DNA from: Setophaga petechia
Taxonomy: Eukaryota > Chordata > Aves > Passeriformes > Parulidae
DNA length: 64,000 bases
NCBI GenBank assembly: GCA_024362935.1
Contig: JANCRA010000014.1
Location: 14,829,258-14,893,257 of the forward strand
Reading direction: 5' to 3'
Within the stretch, counting starts at the first letter, position 1, and the number at the start of each line of letters is the position of its first letter. Positions 33,698 to 47,599 of this stretch are shown here, one piece after another. The notes beneath the pieces are model-generated. The model did no database searches. It was not told where the DNA came from and saw only the letters and a program-made list of their open reading frames with translations. The translations under genes were made by a program, and so were the position numbers.

Positions 33698-36600
33698 AAT
33701 ACTTTTATTTCTCCAAGGTTTGCATGAACACTGTTATGAGTTCCAGTCTATACCAGGGCTTCTGAGGTTCTTGAATGTTGAGGGTTGACTCAATGTGGGA
33801 AAGCAGCACTAGTTTTGAAATTGCTGCTTCAAGTAACTTTTACCTTCATTTTGTTGGATTATATCCTGCATTTTCAGGAAAATTATGAATCTCTCTTCTC
33901 ACAGAAAAGTGCATAAAGTTTAGCAAAATTTTTATTGATTTTGATGTGATTTCTAGGATCCAATTTTGCTTTTGTTATTTCAGTCTGGGTATGGCTGAGT
34001 CAGTGGGTAAAACTTCCTTTCCTTACCTGGTGAAATGCACATGATTCTTATTTTCACTGTAAGTACAATGTGCAACTCCACTGTTTCCTGATCAAACTTT
34101 TTCTCCTTTCGTCATCTCACGTACAAAAATGAATCCAACTTTTTGAGTTAAAAAATGCAAAGATTATAGGCAACCCAAAACTGAATTGTGCAATAAAATG
34201 ACTATTTATTACATTTTTAAAGGAACTGCTCATCATTGATTCATTGAGATTTTGCCATAGGAGTATCATTCCTCATAGGGCTAATAAAATGACTGGCAGA
34301 AGTTAACCCAGTATCATTATCAGTACCATAATACAGACTGAGCAACCTCCACTGTTCTAACTACTCCCTCCTTTGGATTTTACCATAAAATGCCTCTTAA
34401 AATAGCTCAGCTATTTTGAAATATTCTTTACTGTTTTAAAGATCAAACGTTCAAGCATTTTTTCTTTTGTGTTTTTTGCTTGAACACACAAAGCTATATG
34501 CCTGTGCCTGCATAAATGGACATGCTATGAGATAAATGAGCAATAGGAAACCCAAAACAACTTCTGGATTAGAATTTCAGTCTTTTGTTTGGTTGGTAGT
34601 ATCTTTGGCATGCTAGGGGCTTTCCAAATATAGGAGTACAGTTTCTGGCCAGAGCTAGCTGCCATTTTCTTATTGCAGTTGAAAAATACCAGTTCATTAG
34701 TTTGCATCAACATGCTGCATCTTTGAAGGATTTCTCAGGTTCACAATTGAATTTCTGCTCAAAATGAAAGAGTTGCATCTCTGCACTTCATTATGAACTG
34801 GTGATTATGGAATGCACCTGGGTCACTGGAGAGCTGGATTCAGATCGTTCCTCTCTATCTGATTTAAGTCAGCTTTTTCAAATCAAGTTTCTCACTCATC
34901 CCAGGTGAGTGCTTTAAAAACACACTTTGGCTCTTCTTTTTAAGTTCCTGCTTCAGGCTATTCCAATTTGAATAATCATTTAATTATTCAGTGGGTCAGA
35001 AGAGAGCTGACTCTTGGCTTGGGCACTCCAGTGTGATGTGAGAGACTGAGCCCAACTGGTTCCTGTTGCAGAGTCCTGCAGCCTGCACTCCTGAGGATGA
35101 CATGGTGAGAGCAGTCTCATATTCTTACTGTTGTCTTTCTGGCTTTTCCTTTTGAAAAATTGCAAAAGGTATCAGGTTAGTCCCAGAGGAGCGCAAAAGG
35201 AAATTCTAAAATCTTCAAAGAATTTGTGATACTGAAAAATTCTTTCTTGCATAGTTCACAATTCAGCTATTATAAAAGTAGCTGGGGATGGAATTCATCT
35301 TTATAATCCAAAAATTTTCATCTCAAAATGGGGTTCTGTTGCCATTATTTTTGTTGGGTGGATCATGTGTTTGAACTCAATATTCTTACATGCCCCTGAG
35401 CACTGAGAGAGTAGCTCTAGGAGGAGTGATGGTGAAACACTAACCCTTTCTCCTGGTACTGCCTTGGACTTGTGCAGCACAGAGCTTGCTGTGGATGGCT
35501 CTCTGGGAGTGCTGGGAGGAGGAAAGAAATGCTGTGCAAATGCCAACAAATGCCTGAGAGATGCAAGGGATACTGCACTTGTTCCTTCTCTCAGGAAGAA
35601 CCTCCTCTGAGGTGGAGAAGATCTGTGAAACTGGCAGATTCCTCTGTCAGGATCTCTTAAAAAGCAGAGAAGAAATGTCTTAATCTGTAGAAGGGGAATC
35701 CACAAAGGGAGGAAATCCTTCTTTTCTTAGAGATAGAAATACTCATTTTGATAGCTTCTGTTTGCTCTGTCTTTCATTCTTAACTTGTCTGGCAGCACAA
35801 GTCTGGCAGGATCCATGCTGTATTGGTTGGTTCCCCTCCTGGCTGCTCTGCAACAGTGATGGATGGGAGCCAAGGGAATAAATATAGCTCTGAGTTCCAG
35901 TAGTAACCCCCTGCCACACTTCTACACAGAAACTGGGAGGTCACGGGGGGAGAGGGGATGGCTCAGGTCTGGCTTCAGCTGAGAGGGAGTTTCTGTGCTC
36001 CCTGAGGAAGGGGAAAGGTGCTGCAGAAACGCACTCCTGCCTTTGTTCCCATGCAGAACTGAAGGGATCTGTAGATCTATTTTAAAAGCATTACCATTGG
36101 CTGTGCAGTTTCCATGTGAGTTTATTAAATGTGGACATTTTTTATATGTAAAAATAACTTCACCATTTTGTTATTTCCTTTTACGTATTTCACTTCGGTT
36201 GGAAAAATGAAATCAATCTAGTCAGCTTTTCATCAGTTTCTCTTTGGCTGTCATGCAGTTGCACAATGCTGCAGTGCTTGGCTAGCAAAAATGTTTACAA
36301 CGAAAAATTGTTTTCAATGGGATTAAAAAAAGAACCATGGAAACATTTTTATTGGTCTTCAATTTTTGTGTGATTTGGATTTTTACAAGACCTAAACTAC
36401 ATCAATGTTGTGGTTCTAATTTGGTTTTAAGATTTTACTCTATTTTTATATATACTTGCAAGATACAGACAAGATACTGCTACTATCCTCTGTCAGAAAG
36501 TACAAAAAATTCTAGTTTGACTATTTCATTGCAGCTGAATCAAAGTCCTTGGAAATCATGAGAACCTTGCAGTTGACTCTCAAGAGTTCGGGGTCATACC

Positions 36601-38309
36601 TTCCACCTGTGTGTAAATACCTGTTGTAAGTTGGTTTAAGCAGTCTTCATCATTTAGAACTGCTCTGAGCTGATTTCTGATCTATTAATGCTGTGAGATT
36701 GCTACAGCTGAGGTGAATCTGGGGATATGTCTGCAACCTTTAAATACCTTTATTGCAGCTGGCACCTATAGAAATCTCACATATGGAGAATATATGAAGT
36801 CAGATCCTTGGAAGGTTAACTGTAATAAAATCTTAGGAGTAAAATATTGGCTGACAGTTACCCTTTGCATCAAAACTCTTAAATTATTTTTAAAAAAGGT
36901 GCTTGTGATGAGTGTTGAGTTAGTTTGGATTTTAGTTTATTTTGCTTTACAGTTTAAGTTGCAAAAGGCCCTTCTAGGGATGGCCTGAAGTTGTGGATAT
37001 TTTATGAATTTGTGGACTGGGGCAGTCTGGGGAGGCACTGCACCTCTCCAGGGGCTGTTCCACTAAAAACAGAGAGGAATTGCACCCTGAGCTGTTTCTT
37101 ACACTGCCTTTCTGCCTTCATCCAGTGTCCCCCAGCAGCCACCATGAACCTACCATATGAATGGGGCCCCTTGGGTACCCTTTGGAAAGGGAAAGCCTTT
37201 CTCATAGAGAAACAGGAATTCATAGGGCCCAAGCTTGCAGATAAAAACTCTCCCAGCGTTTTTATGATCAACATTCACCACTGAGTTCACTAATTGAAGA
37301 CTTTAATGAATGTTGTAATGATCAGGTCTGTTATTGTCACTGATTCAGTATCTTGTTTTCAGGTGTGAGCTGGCTGAGTCAAATTTAGTTTTCTCTCTTT
37401 CAATTGAAATCATCGTCACGCAAGCAAAGAAAAAGAAATCACCACAACCCCCCTGCTCTATAAATATAATATATCACAGCCTCTTTCAAACACCAACTGT
37501 TGATTGGCTACTACCCATGTCATGGTATTAAATCATTGACTTCAGACTATTAACCTTTTGCTTACTGAATACAACTTCTGCAGTGAACTCACATCCACCA
37601 TCCAGTTAGACAGAACTTGCGTTTGATAACTGTTGTAGAAAGAAACAAATTATCATGCAGACTTTTTCTGTGATATTGGGAAAGGTATTGAAATTTAAAA
37701 TTTACAAATAACACCAGCTGGATTTGAAAATGATTTACACACGTATAATCTGTAATGTAAAACAACTTTCATTCTCCTGCTCTGTAGCTGGTATAAAGAT
37801 CTAAAAGCAGATTTGATGCCTCTGTAAAAATACTCTGGCTAGTCCATGTTCTTCATCTGCATGGCACTTATTTGTGTACCTTTTTTAGAAGAAAACATCT
37901 CTTTTCAGAATATGTTGATGTTTTTAACCATATGAGGACTATTTTTATGGGTGTGTTTTGCTTGATGAGGTTTTCTGTTGGGAGATTGGGTTTTTGAAGA
38001 TGTGATTCATGAATTTAAGTCAAACAAAATGCTACCTGTTAGATTGCAAAAACCTTCTTTTTTTTGTTTCTCCTTTATTAATACAGATTTACAAATAGGT
38101 CTTCAGAAAATTTTTATTGTTGCTTATTGTTATGACACATCATATATCTTTTGCTAATTGTGCATTCTTTTCTTGCTTTTAATTATATTGTGGAGCAAAT
38201 GTTTTGTCATTTAAAAAATAGCATGGCACAATTCCATCATTTCTGATTTAATAATGAAAATACCCTTGAAGACCCCATCACTTTTTTCTCCCTTTAAGAT
38301 GCCGATAAT
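33698..38309. other. Single-copy DNA, no gene seen
   Basis: AT-rich sequence. A strong donor match CCCAG|GTGAGTG lies at about 34905, without an obvious matching acceptor. The 134-codon minus-strand frame at 35301-35705 is Ser/Leu/Pro-rich with no domain and is opposed by a + strand frame at 35472-35660. I do not recognise any product between these coordinates. Confidence 0.5.
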
Positions 38310-38500
38310 CTCTGCCCCTTTCTCTCAGAGGCTGGTGGTGGAGCTGAGCACAGTAAGCAAGGCAGAGCTGAGTGCAGCAGGAGCACTGGCTTCCAGCATG
38401 CCCCCAGCTCTGTGTGCAGCTGGCAGGGCAGGAGCTCTTGGAGCAGGAGCTCTGGGTCAGCCACAGGGCTGGGGAGGCATGACAGGAGAAGCAGGGCTGG
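38310..38500. other. GC-rich patch
   Basis: A short GC-rich, CAGG/GCTG-rich patch open on three frames (38254-38547 +, 38278-38526 -, 38294-38536 -). Repeated GGAGCA/GCAGGAGC words suggest local slippage. No coding call. Confidence 0.55.
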
Positions 38501-40239
38501 CAGGTAGAGGCAGAAGTGTTGCACATGTCTGTTCATACTGGATTTGAAGACAACTTTTCCTCCTTTGGGTAATTTCTTCTAATTTGAAATTGGTTGAACA
38601 AAAAAAGGAAGGGCAGGGAAGTGTCTTGAGTGCTTTCCATGCTCTGTTCAGATGTCTGTGTGGTTTTTTTCACAGAATTATCCAGAAAGCATCTGTGAAT
38701 GGAAGTTCTCCTCGTTAAACTGAAAGTTCTGCCAGGCTTGGAAGTCATTTGTACCTTGTCCTGGGTCCAAGGTCTTCCCATGTGCACCTGCTGAGTGTAG
38801 AATTTAGTCCTGTCCAGTTACTCCCATTTAGGATTTGCTCTTCCTTAAGATCAGTATTTAGTACTAGGGCAGCTTTTGTATATTGAATAAGGATCATTTA
38901 TTCCTATAGAAATAAGAGAGTTTAACAGCAATGTACAATCAATATGCAAAAGCCTACTAAGATAATTTGTATTCAGATGTGAACAACATTAATTCTAAAC
39001 AATCTTAAGCCCTTATTTTGTCCAATGATTGCTGGACATCTAAGTCAAGAAGGCTCTTCTAACTTATTAGTTTGTTATCAACAATATTGTCAACACTTAA
39101 ACTCTTCAATTAGGTAACCCAGTTATCTATTATTCTATTAGGGCTTGCTGCACTCTGAATAAAGTCCATACTTCTTTCCTTAGCACAGGTTCCCCATGCT
39201 TCTGTGAGCAGGTGTGTGTGGAGTTTGCAAAGTGTACAAGGAGAATGTAAATAATAATTACTGAATAGTAATTCAGTATTTTATAAGAGTCTTGCATGCC
39301 TGTCTTACAACTGCATGATATGAAGACACCTATAAAAGGTAAAAATACACTTTGAGGAAGTGATATGACAAGAGTAAAAATACTTTAGAATGGTAACATC
39401 TTTTTATTATGTTCAATTCTTTTCCCCCTTGGTTTACATGCTTAATTTTTCTCAGGAAGGCTGTATGTTAACAAAATTTTCTGTAGCCTATAGGAATTGT
39501 TTAGTTTGTAGGGAGGATTGTATGTACCTTCAGCTGTGAATAATTTGTGGATATAATTTTTTTCATGAGCTCTCTTTCAGATTTTATAAACAAAATGTTC
39601 ACATACGTGTAAGGACTGTCAGGTAAAGCTGTTCAGTGCCAAACCTTTCTGGTACAGTGCTGTGAATCCTCCTGTACTGCTTCAGCTGATCTCATACTGA
39701 GCATTTCTGGAATAGCATTTGATCCTGAGGTAGTGTGGAAGCAGTGGTATTGCAATGTGTTTTAGTTGTTTGGCTAATGCCGGGTGTCAGGTGCTAAAGC
39801 ATTTCTGTGCTGAATTGGGTCTTCTGCAGTTAGAAAAAGTCAAAGTAGTGAAAAATCCTGGACACAATTCAGTTAGGTTATGAGTTGGATGTTACAGTGT
39901 TTTAAAAACCTGCAATAAGCCACATTACCTTCTTGTTTTGTAAAACTTTTTTATCACTGTTGTTCCCATCAATTATCTGTGATTTCAAAATCATGTGTGG
40001 TCTCATAATTGTTTTTTAAATCGGCTGGAATTCCTTTAAAAATGTGGTTCAAAGGAAGAGTTGCTTTTCATACTTTAGAATAGCTGTGGTCTTGAATTAC
40101 ATTTAGAGAAAGATGTATTAAATATAAACAAATACAGTGTTCATGTAAATGTTAATTAAGCTCACATCACAGAACTGTGCTTTTTTTGTGAAGAGCAGGA
40201 AAATTCTTCTCATTTTCTTGTTCTTTCCACCAAGGCTTG
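38501..40239. other. AT-rich DNA, no gene seen
   Basis: Between about 38.8 and 40.1 kb no open frame reaches 60 codons on either strand. No repeats or RNA genes are recognisable. Confidence 0.55.
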
Positions 40240-40590
40240 TCTGGCATCATTCCAGCACCACCTTCCCACAGCAGGATGACTTCAGACACCCCAGGGGACG
40301 GGGCTGTTCCCTTGCCATGGCCACTCCTGGCTCTGAGCTGTTGGGTCTTTGGAGCAGGTCCTGCCAGGGTGGCCACCCTGGCCAGCTGCAGATGAGGAAG
40401 TGTGGAAGGCAGGGGACTTGGAGGGAGTTTCATACCTCCACACCCAGGTGATGGAGGCAGGAAATACCTGTGGGGAGTGGCCAGGATGAGCAGGAGTGGC
40501 ACTACTCATTCCCCTGTCAGAGGCAGAGCCTCAGGGATGTAGGGGCTGCAGAACATGGGAGCTCCAGCTTGGAGGCCCAACTGAGGAAGA
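40240..40590. other. GC-rich patch
   Basis: GC-rich, CpG-poor sequence with CCAGG/CCTGG words and opposed frames on both strands (40149-40451 +, 40167-40502 -, 40282-40509 -). It resembles the patches at 18.7 and 32.3 kb in word use. Interpreted as compositional, not genic. Confidence 0.55.
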
Positions 40591-43580
40591 GGAAGAAAGA
40601 ATGTGAGAAGTTTTTTATTGTGTCCCAGTACAGTGCTGTCTACGCATTCAGATCAGAGCAGCCCACAGCCATATAAAATAGCTCTTACACTCTCACAGGT
40701 TGCTCTGTTGAACTAATATTTGCTATTTCAATTTTCTTTGCAGACCTTGATAGCAAAGTCACTGCTCTTTCCCTTCTCATTGGAACTCCTGGTAAAATAA
40801 GAGATCTGTTCCAAATATTGAAGAATTAAACCTAACAGAATGAAAAATTAACATGCTAAATATCATAAGCAACGATAGAAACAAGGTGCTATGTCATTTT
40901 GCTTGCCAAAGACTGAGCCCTCTTTTGTCCAAAACCAGATTATGTTCTTCATCTCTCTAATGGAACTATTAGAAAATTCATATTGGAAGCCAGGACCTTA
41001 TTTGTGATGCTGCTTCTCCTTTGGGGCTGATATTGAAGCACAGGCACAGTATAAAACTTCAGAAAGAAGGCAAATATGAGATAGTTTTAGCCCAGGATTA
41101 GCAGCTAGGACTCTTGAGTGTCATCTGGACATTGATTATTTGTCAGATAATGCAATTACATTTAATGGAGGGCACTGCTCAGGAGTTACAGAGTTTAAGT
41201 AGCACGTTTGGGTTTTATGCACTGCACCATGTTCGCAGTCACAGCGGGAACATGAGTGACATTTGACACTACTGCTCCAAAGCAGCTGCACATCACTGAA
41301 AACACTGAAAAAACCCTCAAAATGCCTGTCCTGCTCTCCTTGCTCCCAAGTCTTGTTTGTGCTGTCCCTGAGAGGCGGGGGCTGCCCAAGAGTGGTGTTG
41401 GAGGATGCTGTCACACGTTGTGTGCCTGTCAGGGAGCTGACACACTGGCTGTTGACTGTGACATGTCACTTACATGAAGCCATGCAGGGCTGCTGCAGCT
41501 TGGGGCACTGCACAGGTTGGGGAGGCAGCAATTGCAGTCAGCTTGCCTCTGTGTGACAGACACACCAAGAGGCACGAGAGTCTGAGCAAGGCCTCACGTT
41601 TCAGGGATTCTGCACTCCTGTTAAAAGAGGAAGAAAAGAATGATGTGCCTAAGATGGTTTGAAATAAAACAGAAGAATACTGTCCCTGTCCTCACATGAA
41701 CCCTGGTAATAACAGGGAGGACTCCACCATTCCTTATTGCAGTGGATAAGGAGTGATTAAATAAAATTCTTGCTTCTGTTTTCCTTATTGGCCTTAAAGT
41801 CCAAGAATAAATCTTGGCTCCATTGAATAATGGGGACTTTTACCACTGAGTTCACTGGAACCAGGATTTTCTCTTAAAAATAATTGTCAGCTTTACTCAT
41901 CCCATGGACAGGATGCCATGAACATTTGTGTTCCTGAGTAATTCCAGTGATCCTGAGAAAACTCTCGCTACTCAAAAAGCCTAAGGCTGGTAGGCTGACA
42001 TGTGGTTTTCTTCAGTGGCAACACCTGTGATCTTCTCTGACCCAAAAAAACGCCCCTGAATTTCAGGTGATCAGGCAAGCCCTAGGACATCCTCTGATGC
42101 TCTTCTAGGCAGAGCTGCTGTCAGTTCTGGCTTGGCCATACCTGGGTTTGAGTAGAGTCCCTCAGGTTTTTTGTGTCACCTGCAGACAGAAGAGCTCCTG
42201 ACTTGCACAGTAGCAGGCAGAGAAGCCCTGCTGACCAAAGGCTCTGCATCACAATGGAAAGGCTCCATCACACAGAAATGAAAACATGATTAAGTATCTG
42301 AGCTTGGTTCATTCATGGCAAGCCAGTATTTAGCTCAAGCCTTTGAGTATCAAAGGGATGGCCTTGACTTCAGTGACATTGAAATCTCCAAAAACTCCAT
42401 TTGCATGTTCCATGCTGGAAGGGGCTGCTGAAACTGTGCCTCAGTTTCCATGGCCAAGAGTTAGTGTTCCAAGAATAGCTGCATTTGATGGGGAATTTAC
42501 ACCTTTTATCTGAACTTCTCCTTTTATTTAAACAAACACACCCAAACCCTGAGGAGTTGAGGTAAGGCTGAGCTTCCAAAACTGTCCTAAGAGTTTCAGC
42601 TGGAATTACACAGAGGGCTCCAGCTGGTAGCTGTGTTTTGAGTCTGAGCAATCCTAGTTTGACTATTACTGATTGTACAAGCAGCAGTAACAGATTTCAG
42701 TAGAAACCAAAAGGGAGAGATGAAAGTCCTAACACAGCTTCTTTCCCACATGCCTCAGAAATCCCAGACTCTGTCTTGTCCCATCTGTACAACTGAGAAT
42801 TTTTCTCTTTTAATGGGAAATTAAACAGCACACTCAACCTAAAGAACTGAAATCTACAAAATGTAGATGGGTATTTGTGTGTTTAAGTTCTGGGAGAATT
42901 TTGGTAATTATGTGCATAGTTTTGAAATCCTGAGGATGTCCAGCAGTGGCAAAGTGTGTGGATGAGCGCTGCTGTGGTGCATGCAGATAATTCATATTTT
43001 CATAGGACTTGATAGTCAGCATGGGAGTAATCTCAGACTTGGCTAATGAAAGTGGCTGCACCTGGTTGAGATCCTGCTGGAAGCTTTTCTCTGTCAAAGA
43101 TACTTATGTGTGGGTACTTCCTACTTTATCAACCTCGTCCCTTCCTTGTGCCCTTAGGCTCAGTTGTGTTAAGGAACTGAAGCACTTGAGATCATCGCTG
43201 TTTTGGCAAAAGCTGGCTCTGCATAAATGTGAATGTCTCTGATGGCTGCTCTTGCATGCAAAGTTATTTGGTTATTTGAAAATGTTTTTTAATCTGGTAG
43301 CTGAATTATTGCCTTTGAAAGCTGTAGCTTAAGTTCTGTGTAGGTTTTATCAATAAGAGCATGGCTTTACATTTTCCTTCTCAGCTCTACCCACATTCAG
43401 CTGGGGGCTTCCATATTGATAGATAATTTGGATGTTGATTCCATGACAGTTGCCCCTTGGTGGAAAGGTTCTAAAATCAGTGTGACCTGTAGGAACACCA
43501 GGCACACTGTGCAAATGAAAATGTGCCGTCCTCAGCTGTCAGTGCAGTTTGCAGAGAAATGAGCACATGACAGCAATTTG
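40591..43580. other. Single-copy DNA with a minor GC-rich patch at 41330-41560
   Basis: Overlapping frames at 41136-41414 (-), 41256-41477 (+) and 41263-41556 (+) lie in the GC-richer patch and show no domain. The minus-strand 93- and 87-codon frames at 42370-42651 and 42834-43097 are likewise unrecognised. No RNA genes are seen. Confidence 0.5.
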
Positions 43581-44560
43581 AATGTTGAACCTTCTTTAAT
43601 TCAACACATCATTTGGTTTCAAAATAGTTAAGTAAATTGTATTTAAATAATTGTAAACATTCCAAATAGTTATCCAAAACAAATTCTACTTTGCATAATC
43701 GTAACTTAGGAACAAAATATTGCAATATAAATCAAGGAAGAGTGAAAAAAAATTGGTAAACAAAGAAAGTACGTTTAAATTTGTTCACATACTTATCCTT
43801 CGTAGATATTTTCCTTTTTTTTTTTTGTGGTTATTTAAGGTACTGTGTAAAATTTCAGACTAGTGTGGGTTAAAAATACTTAATATCTTTTTATTGCTCT
43901 ATTCCTTTGAATATTTATTTTCTGAAACTTGAAAGCTGTGTGCGGTATGACTTTTGCAGTGCAAAAGGCTTTTCATTCCATAAAGTGCCTAGAAATTCGT
44001 TATGTGATCAGTTATATAAATAGGCTTATTGTTTAGAATGTGTCTAAAATGAAGCCTGTCCTTTAGCCATTTTTTTTCCCCCTTATTAAAATTTTAAAGA
44101 CACATATTTCAAACCCAAACAAACCAATTCCAAAGGGTTTAATTTTCTTCTGTTTCTCCCAAATTGTACAGTATGTTCTAACAATTTAACTCCAGTTTGG
44201 CTAGTGGGGAGTCTTTCATTAGAAAGCACACTGTAGCAAAACATGTATTTTTTGTTAAGAAACAGTGAATGATATAAGAATTGTAAAGGACATCTGCAGC
44301 ATAATGACAGTTATGTGTTTTTCAAAGGAAAATGCAAACAATAGGTAGAAGAAAGTAAAATCAATAAAAGGACATTGTATGAATATATCTGGTCCATTAG
44401 TTACAGTGAGACCTATTCTGTTCAATCTGAAATCACATTCAGCTTATGAGGTGGATAAATAAAAATGTTAGGTCCCAGTTATGTAGTCCTTTCTCCTTTT
44501 GAGCTTAATGGCAACTTTGGATGAAATGGGACATCAGGATTAAAGCCCAGATTAGTCATT
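43581..44560. other. Very AT-rich block without open frames
   Basis: No open frame reaches 60 codons. There are many TTTAA, TAAT and AATAAA words and a T run near 43817-43827. The texture could suit a 3' untranslated region or an enhancer, but nothing distinguishes these. Confidence 0.45.
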
Positions 44561-47500
44561 GTGCAGCACGATTTTCATCACCCTCACTTCCAGATAGGTT
44601 ATTTCCACCATGTAAAATCATTGAGAACTGTTTTTGTTGTATGCTTAGCTACATTTCCTGTGCTACAGAGGGAAAAAAAAAAAGTCAGAAGTAGAGTATT
44701 CTTCAGCTATGTGCACCTGTTCAGTTTTATACCTGAAGGAGTCTGCTGGAAGTTTGGTTATTTAACTTCTGTCCTTCCTTCCTCCTGTTAAAACCATGGT
44801 GGTGTTTGGATAGAAAAGTGTCATGAGAGGTCCCAGGTCTGCTGTTCCCCCAAACCTTAAAATCTACTAAGGACAACTGATTTCCTCACTAGGATTTCTG
44901 ATCCCTGTGTGCCAATTGTTGGCTGATTAAGGTCAATGATAGCACTTATTCAGTACTTTTATCGACTTGGATCATGTGATAGAAGCAATTGATTTAAGCA
45001 CAGGATTGCTAATTTTCTATTGTAGCCATTTCTTCTACAGAGCCAGGTTTTACATTATCAGGAGTTATTTATTCTGTATTTAAAAGCAATCCATTTTTTC
45101 CCTTACAGGTAGGAGTGCCATTGCATACATTCAGAATTACATATTTCACTTGTGGGAGATGTATTTGCCAATGCTGGATGTACCCTTTGTTTCCAGAGAT
45201 CTTTGGATAGGATGGGATTTCAAATAGCAGATAATAACATGCAGTGTGTATTATTGATGTTGTCTTAATTGTCTTATTGACAACTCACTTGCACTTGAAG
45301 AGGCATGCTAATATCAGACATTTTATGAGATTGCATATATTTTCATGACTGGGAGCCATAGCCACAAAATGATTTTAAAAGCATGCAAGTATTACTCATT
45401 AAAACATGTAGAATTTTAAAAATGCATTTTTGGGTCCACATTCAGTATCATCACTTTTTGGTTTTGTTAACCCAGTCTCTCTCTTTCCTTTACTAGTCCC
45501 TAATTAAGCTACTCATCGATATTTAGCATGGAATTGGCTCCCAAGCAAAGTGCCATGCACCACTACCATTACCTGAAAAAAACAGAGCTTATAGGAAGAG
45601 CAAATTATATGCCTGCAAGATACAAGAAGATGGTCATATAAGAGGAAAACACAAGCTATTTGCTTCTCCAGTGGCAAGGAGGGGATGTTGAAGAGAGTAT
45701 ACATAGCATGAAGCTTAAAATTGCAAAAATCTAGTTATAAGTGTACTAATTGTGGCTACTAATTTGCTTCTGGTGAAATAGGTTTATTACGATGTTGGAA
45801 TAGTTTAGTTACTGCTGGTCTCTTCTAAAGACCTGTGAATTAACTTGTGACGTTTCTAAAATTTAAAGTCAATAAAAATAAAGCTACAGTATGTATCAGC
45901 ATCAGCTGACAGATGCAGACAAGTATTAAGGAAAATCTCTTGCTGAGAATGATTGTAGCCTGAAGTATTCTATATATATGAGTGATCCAAGCATATTTTA
46001 GATTTCTCCTTTAGAAAACCTCCAGTTTGGACATCTGGGTCTCTTAATGTGTCTGTCAGGGTGAAAGGACCACTTGCTGACATCACTTGTGGCAATGGAG
46101 ATTTCTGGGTGCTGGTTTCCTTTGTTGCTCACAGGACTCCATCAGGGGCTGTTTAAAATGTGCATTCCTGTATTGCTGTGAAACATGCACAGGCGGAATT
46201 TAATGTAAACTCTGCATGTCCTTCCCACCTTGGACTTTTCTGCCTCATGTTGTTGTAGTGGATTTGCTGTAGAGTATTCAAAGGAAGGAGATGAGTTTTC
46301 AAGTTTGCTTACTCCTCTTAGTGTAGAAAATCCTTTGCCTTGGAGAAACTTGAGCTTCTACCCAGCTCTATTCACTGATGCCTTGCCATTTTTGCCTTCA
46401 GATTTTTTTTCCTGTAAAACTGAAATGATTATGAAGAACTACAAATGAATTCTGCAAAGTACTTTTAAAAATTGGCAATTGTTTGCACCTGTCTTCTAGT
46501 TCCCTTCAGCATGTATTGCATTATTTTTGCAATTAATTGTTGTCATGCATCTTGAGGCCAAAGAACTTGGAATTCTCTTTTCTAAATGGTCCTCTGTGAT
46601 CAGGTGTTTCATTAAGGATCGTAGTGACCTTCTAAGTTTTTGCCACATTTATACCACTTCAATTTCACCTCAATAAATCAGAGGAAGGTCTAACTCTTGG
46701 TATTTCTGTAAGTGGGCAAATGAAGAATTTTTATATCATATGTAAATTTATAGCATTGAATTGTTTTTATGTGCTGGAGTGCCCTTTTAGATAAATAATA
46801 TAGATCTGGGGGCAAATTCTGTCTGGTGGAATTGATAACTGATAAAATCTGGCTCTAAAGTATCTGAATCCAAAGGTTTCATCATTGATCTCTAGGTTCT
46901 TGTACCATATTTTCTTTCCACCCACCTCTTTTTTCTTTTTTTTTTCCTGCACAGAGGGAAAAAAGATGTTGTGGCGGGGGGGAACAGGGAATGACAAAGG
47001 TTCCCTACAAACCCTGATTGCAGTTCTGGGTGCACAGCATCCACAGAAGTAGTTTCCAGTAGGCAGTGGTGACGAACAGCTCAGAAGTGACCTCTGCATT
47101 GTGTTACTCTGCACTGTGAGTGTGTGGATTGGCTCTATCTGAGGATCTTGTGCTTGATTTCTAAAATAGATCAAGTAGTGTATGCCTGGAGCAAAAGGTG
47201 TCCATCTGTGAAATATGAGCTTGAATGACCATAATATCATGAGAAAAATGGATGACACCTGAAAATTAAATTTGTTGATAAAGCACTGGACAGAACTTCA
47301 TTCTTAATTCTCTTTCTGACTTTGTGTGACCTTGAGAAATTCATTGAGAGGTGATTTTTACAGGTGCTGGAGGCCTCTTGATACAAATGAATCTTGGGGT
47401 TGCAACTGGGGCACTAATCACCTCTGAAGATCAGACAGTGCTTGCATATCTGTCTGCCAAGTGGGTAAAAGGATTTTTGCAGCCTTTAAGAAATATTATG

Positions 47501-47599
47501 ATATTATTGATGAAAAGTATATGAATATGCTTTTGTTTTAATAATTTTCTTGGAAAAATGAAGAGGATCTGGGCTGTCTGAAAGGGTATAGATGAAGGA
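44561..47599. other. Single-copy DNA, no gene seen
   Basis: The longest frame is 163 codons on the minus strand (46767-47258). Its translation contains a Lys run from a T-rich tract at about 46930-46947 and no domain I know, so I do not call it a gene. The rest is AT-rich single-copy DNA. Confidence 0.5.

Noticed and set aside
35301..35705. 134-codon minus-strand frame
   Set aside because: Opposed by a + strand frame, Ser/Leu/Pro-rich, unrecognised.
46767..47258. 163-codon minus-strand frame
   Set aside because: It contains a Lys run from a T-rich tract, has no known domain, and no splice or conservation evidence is available.
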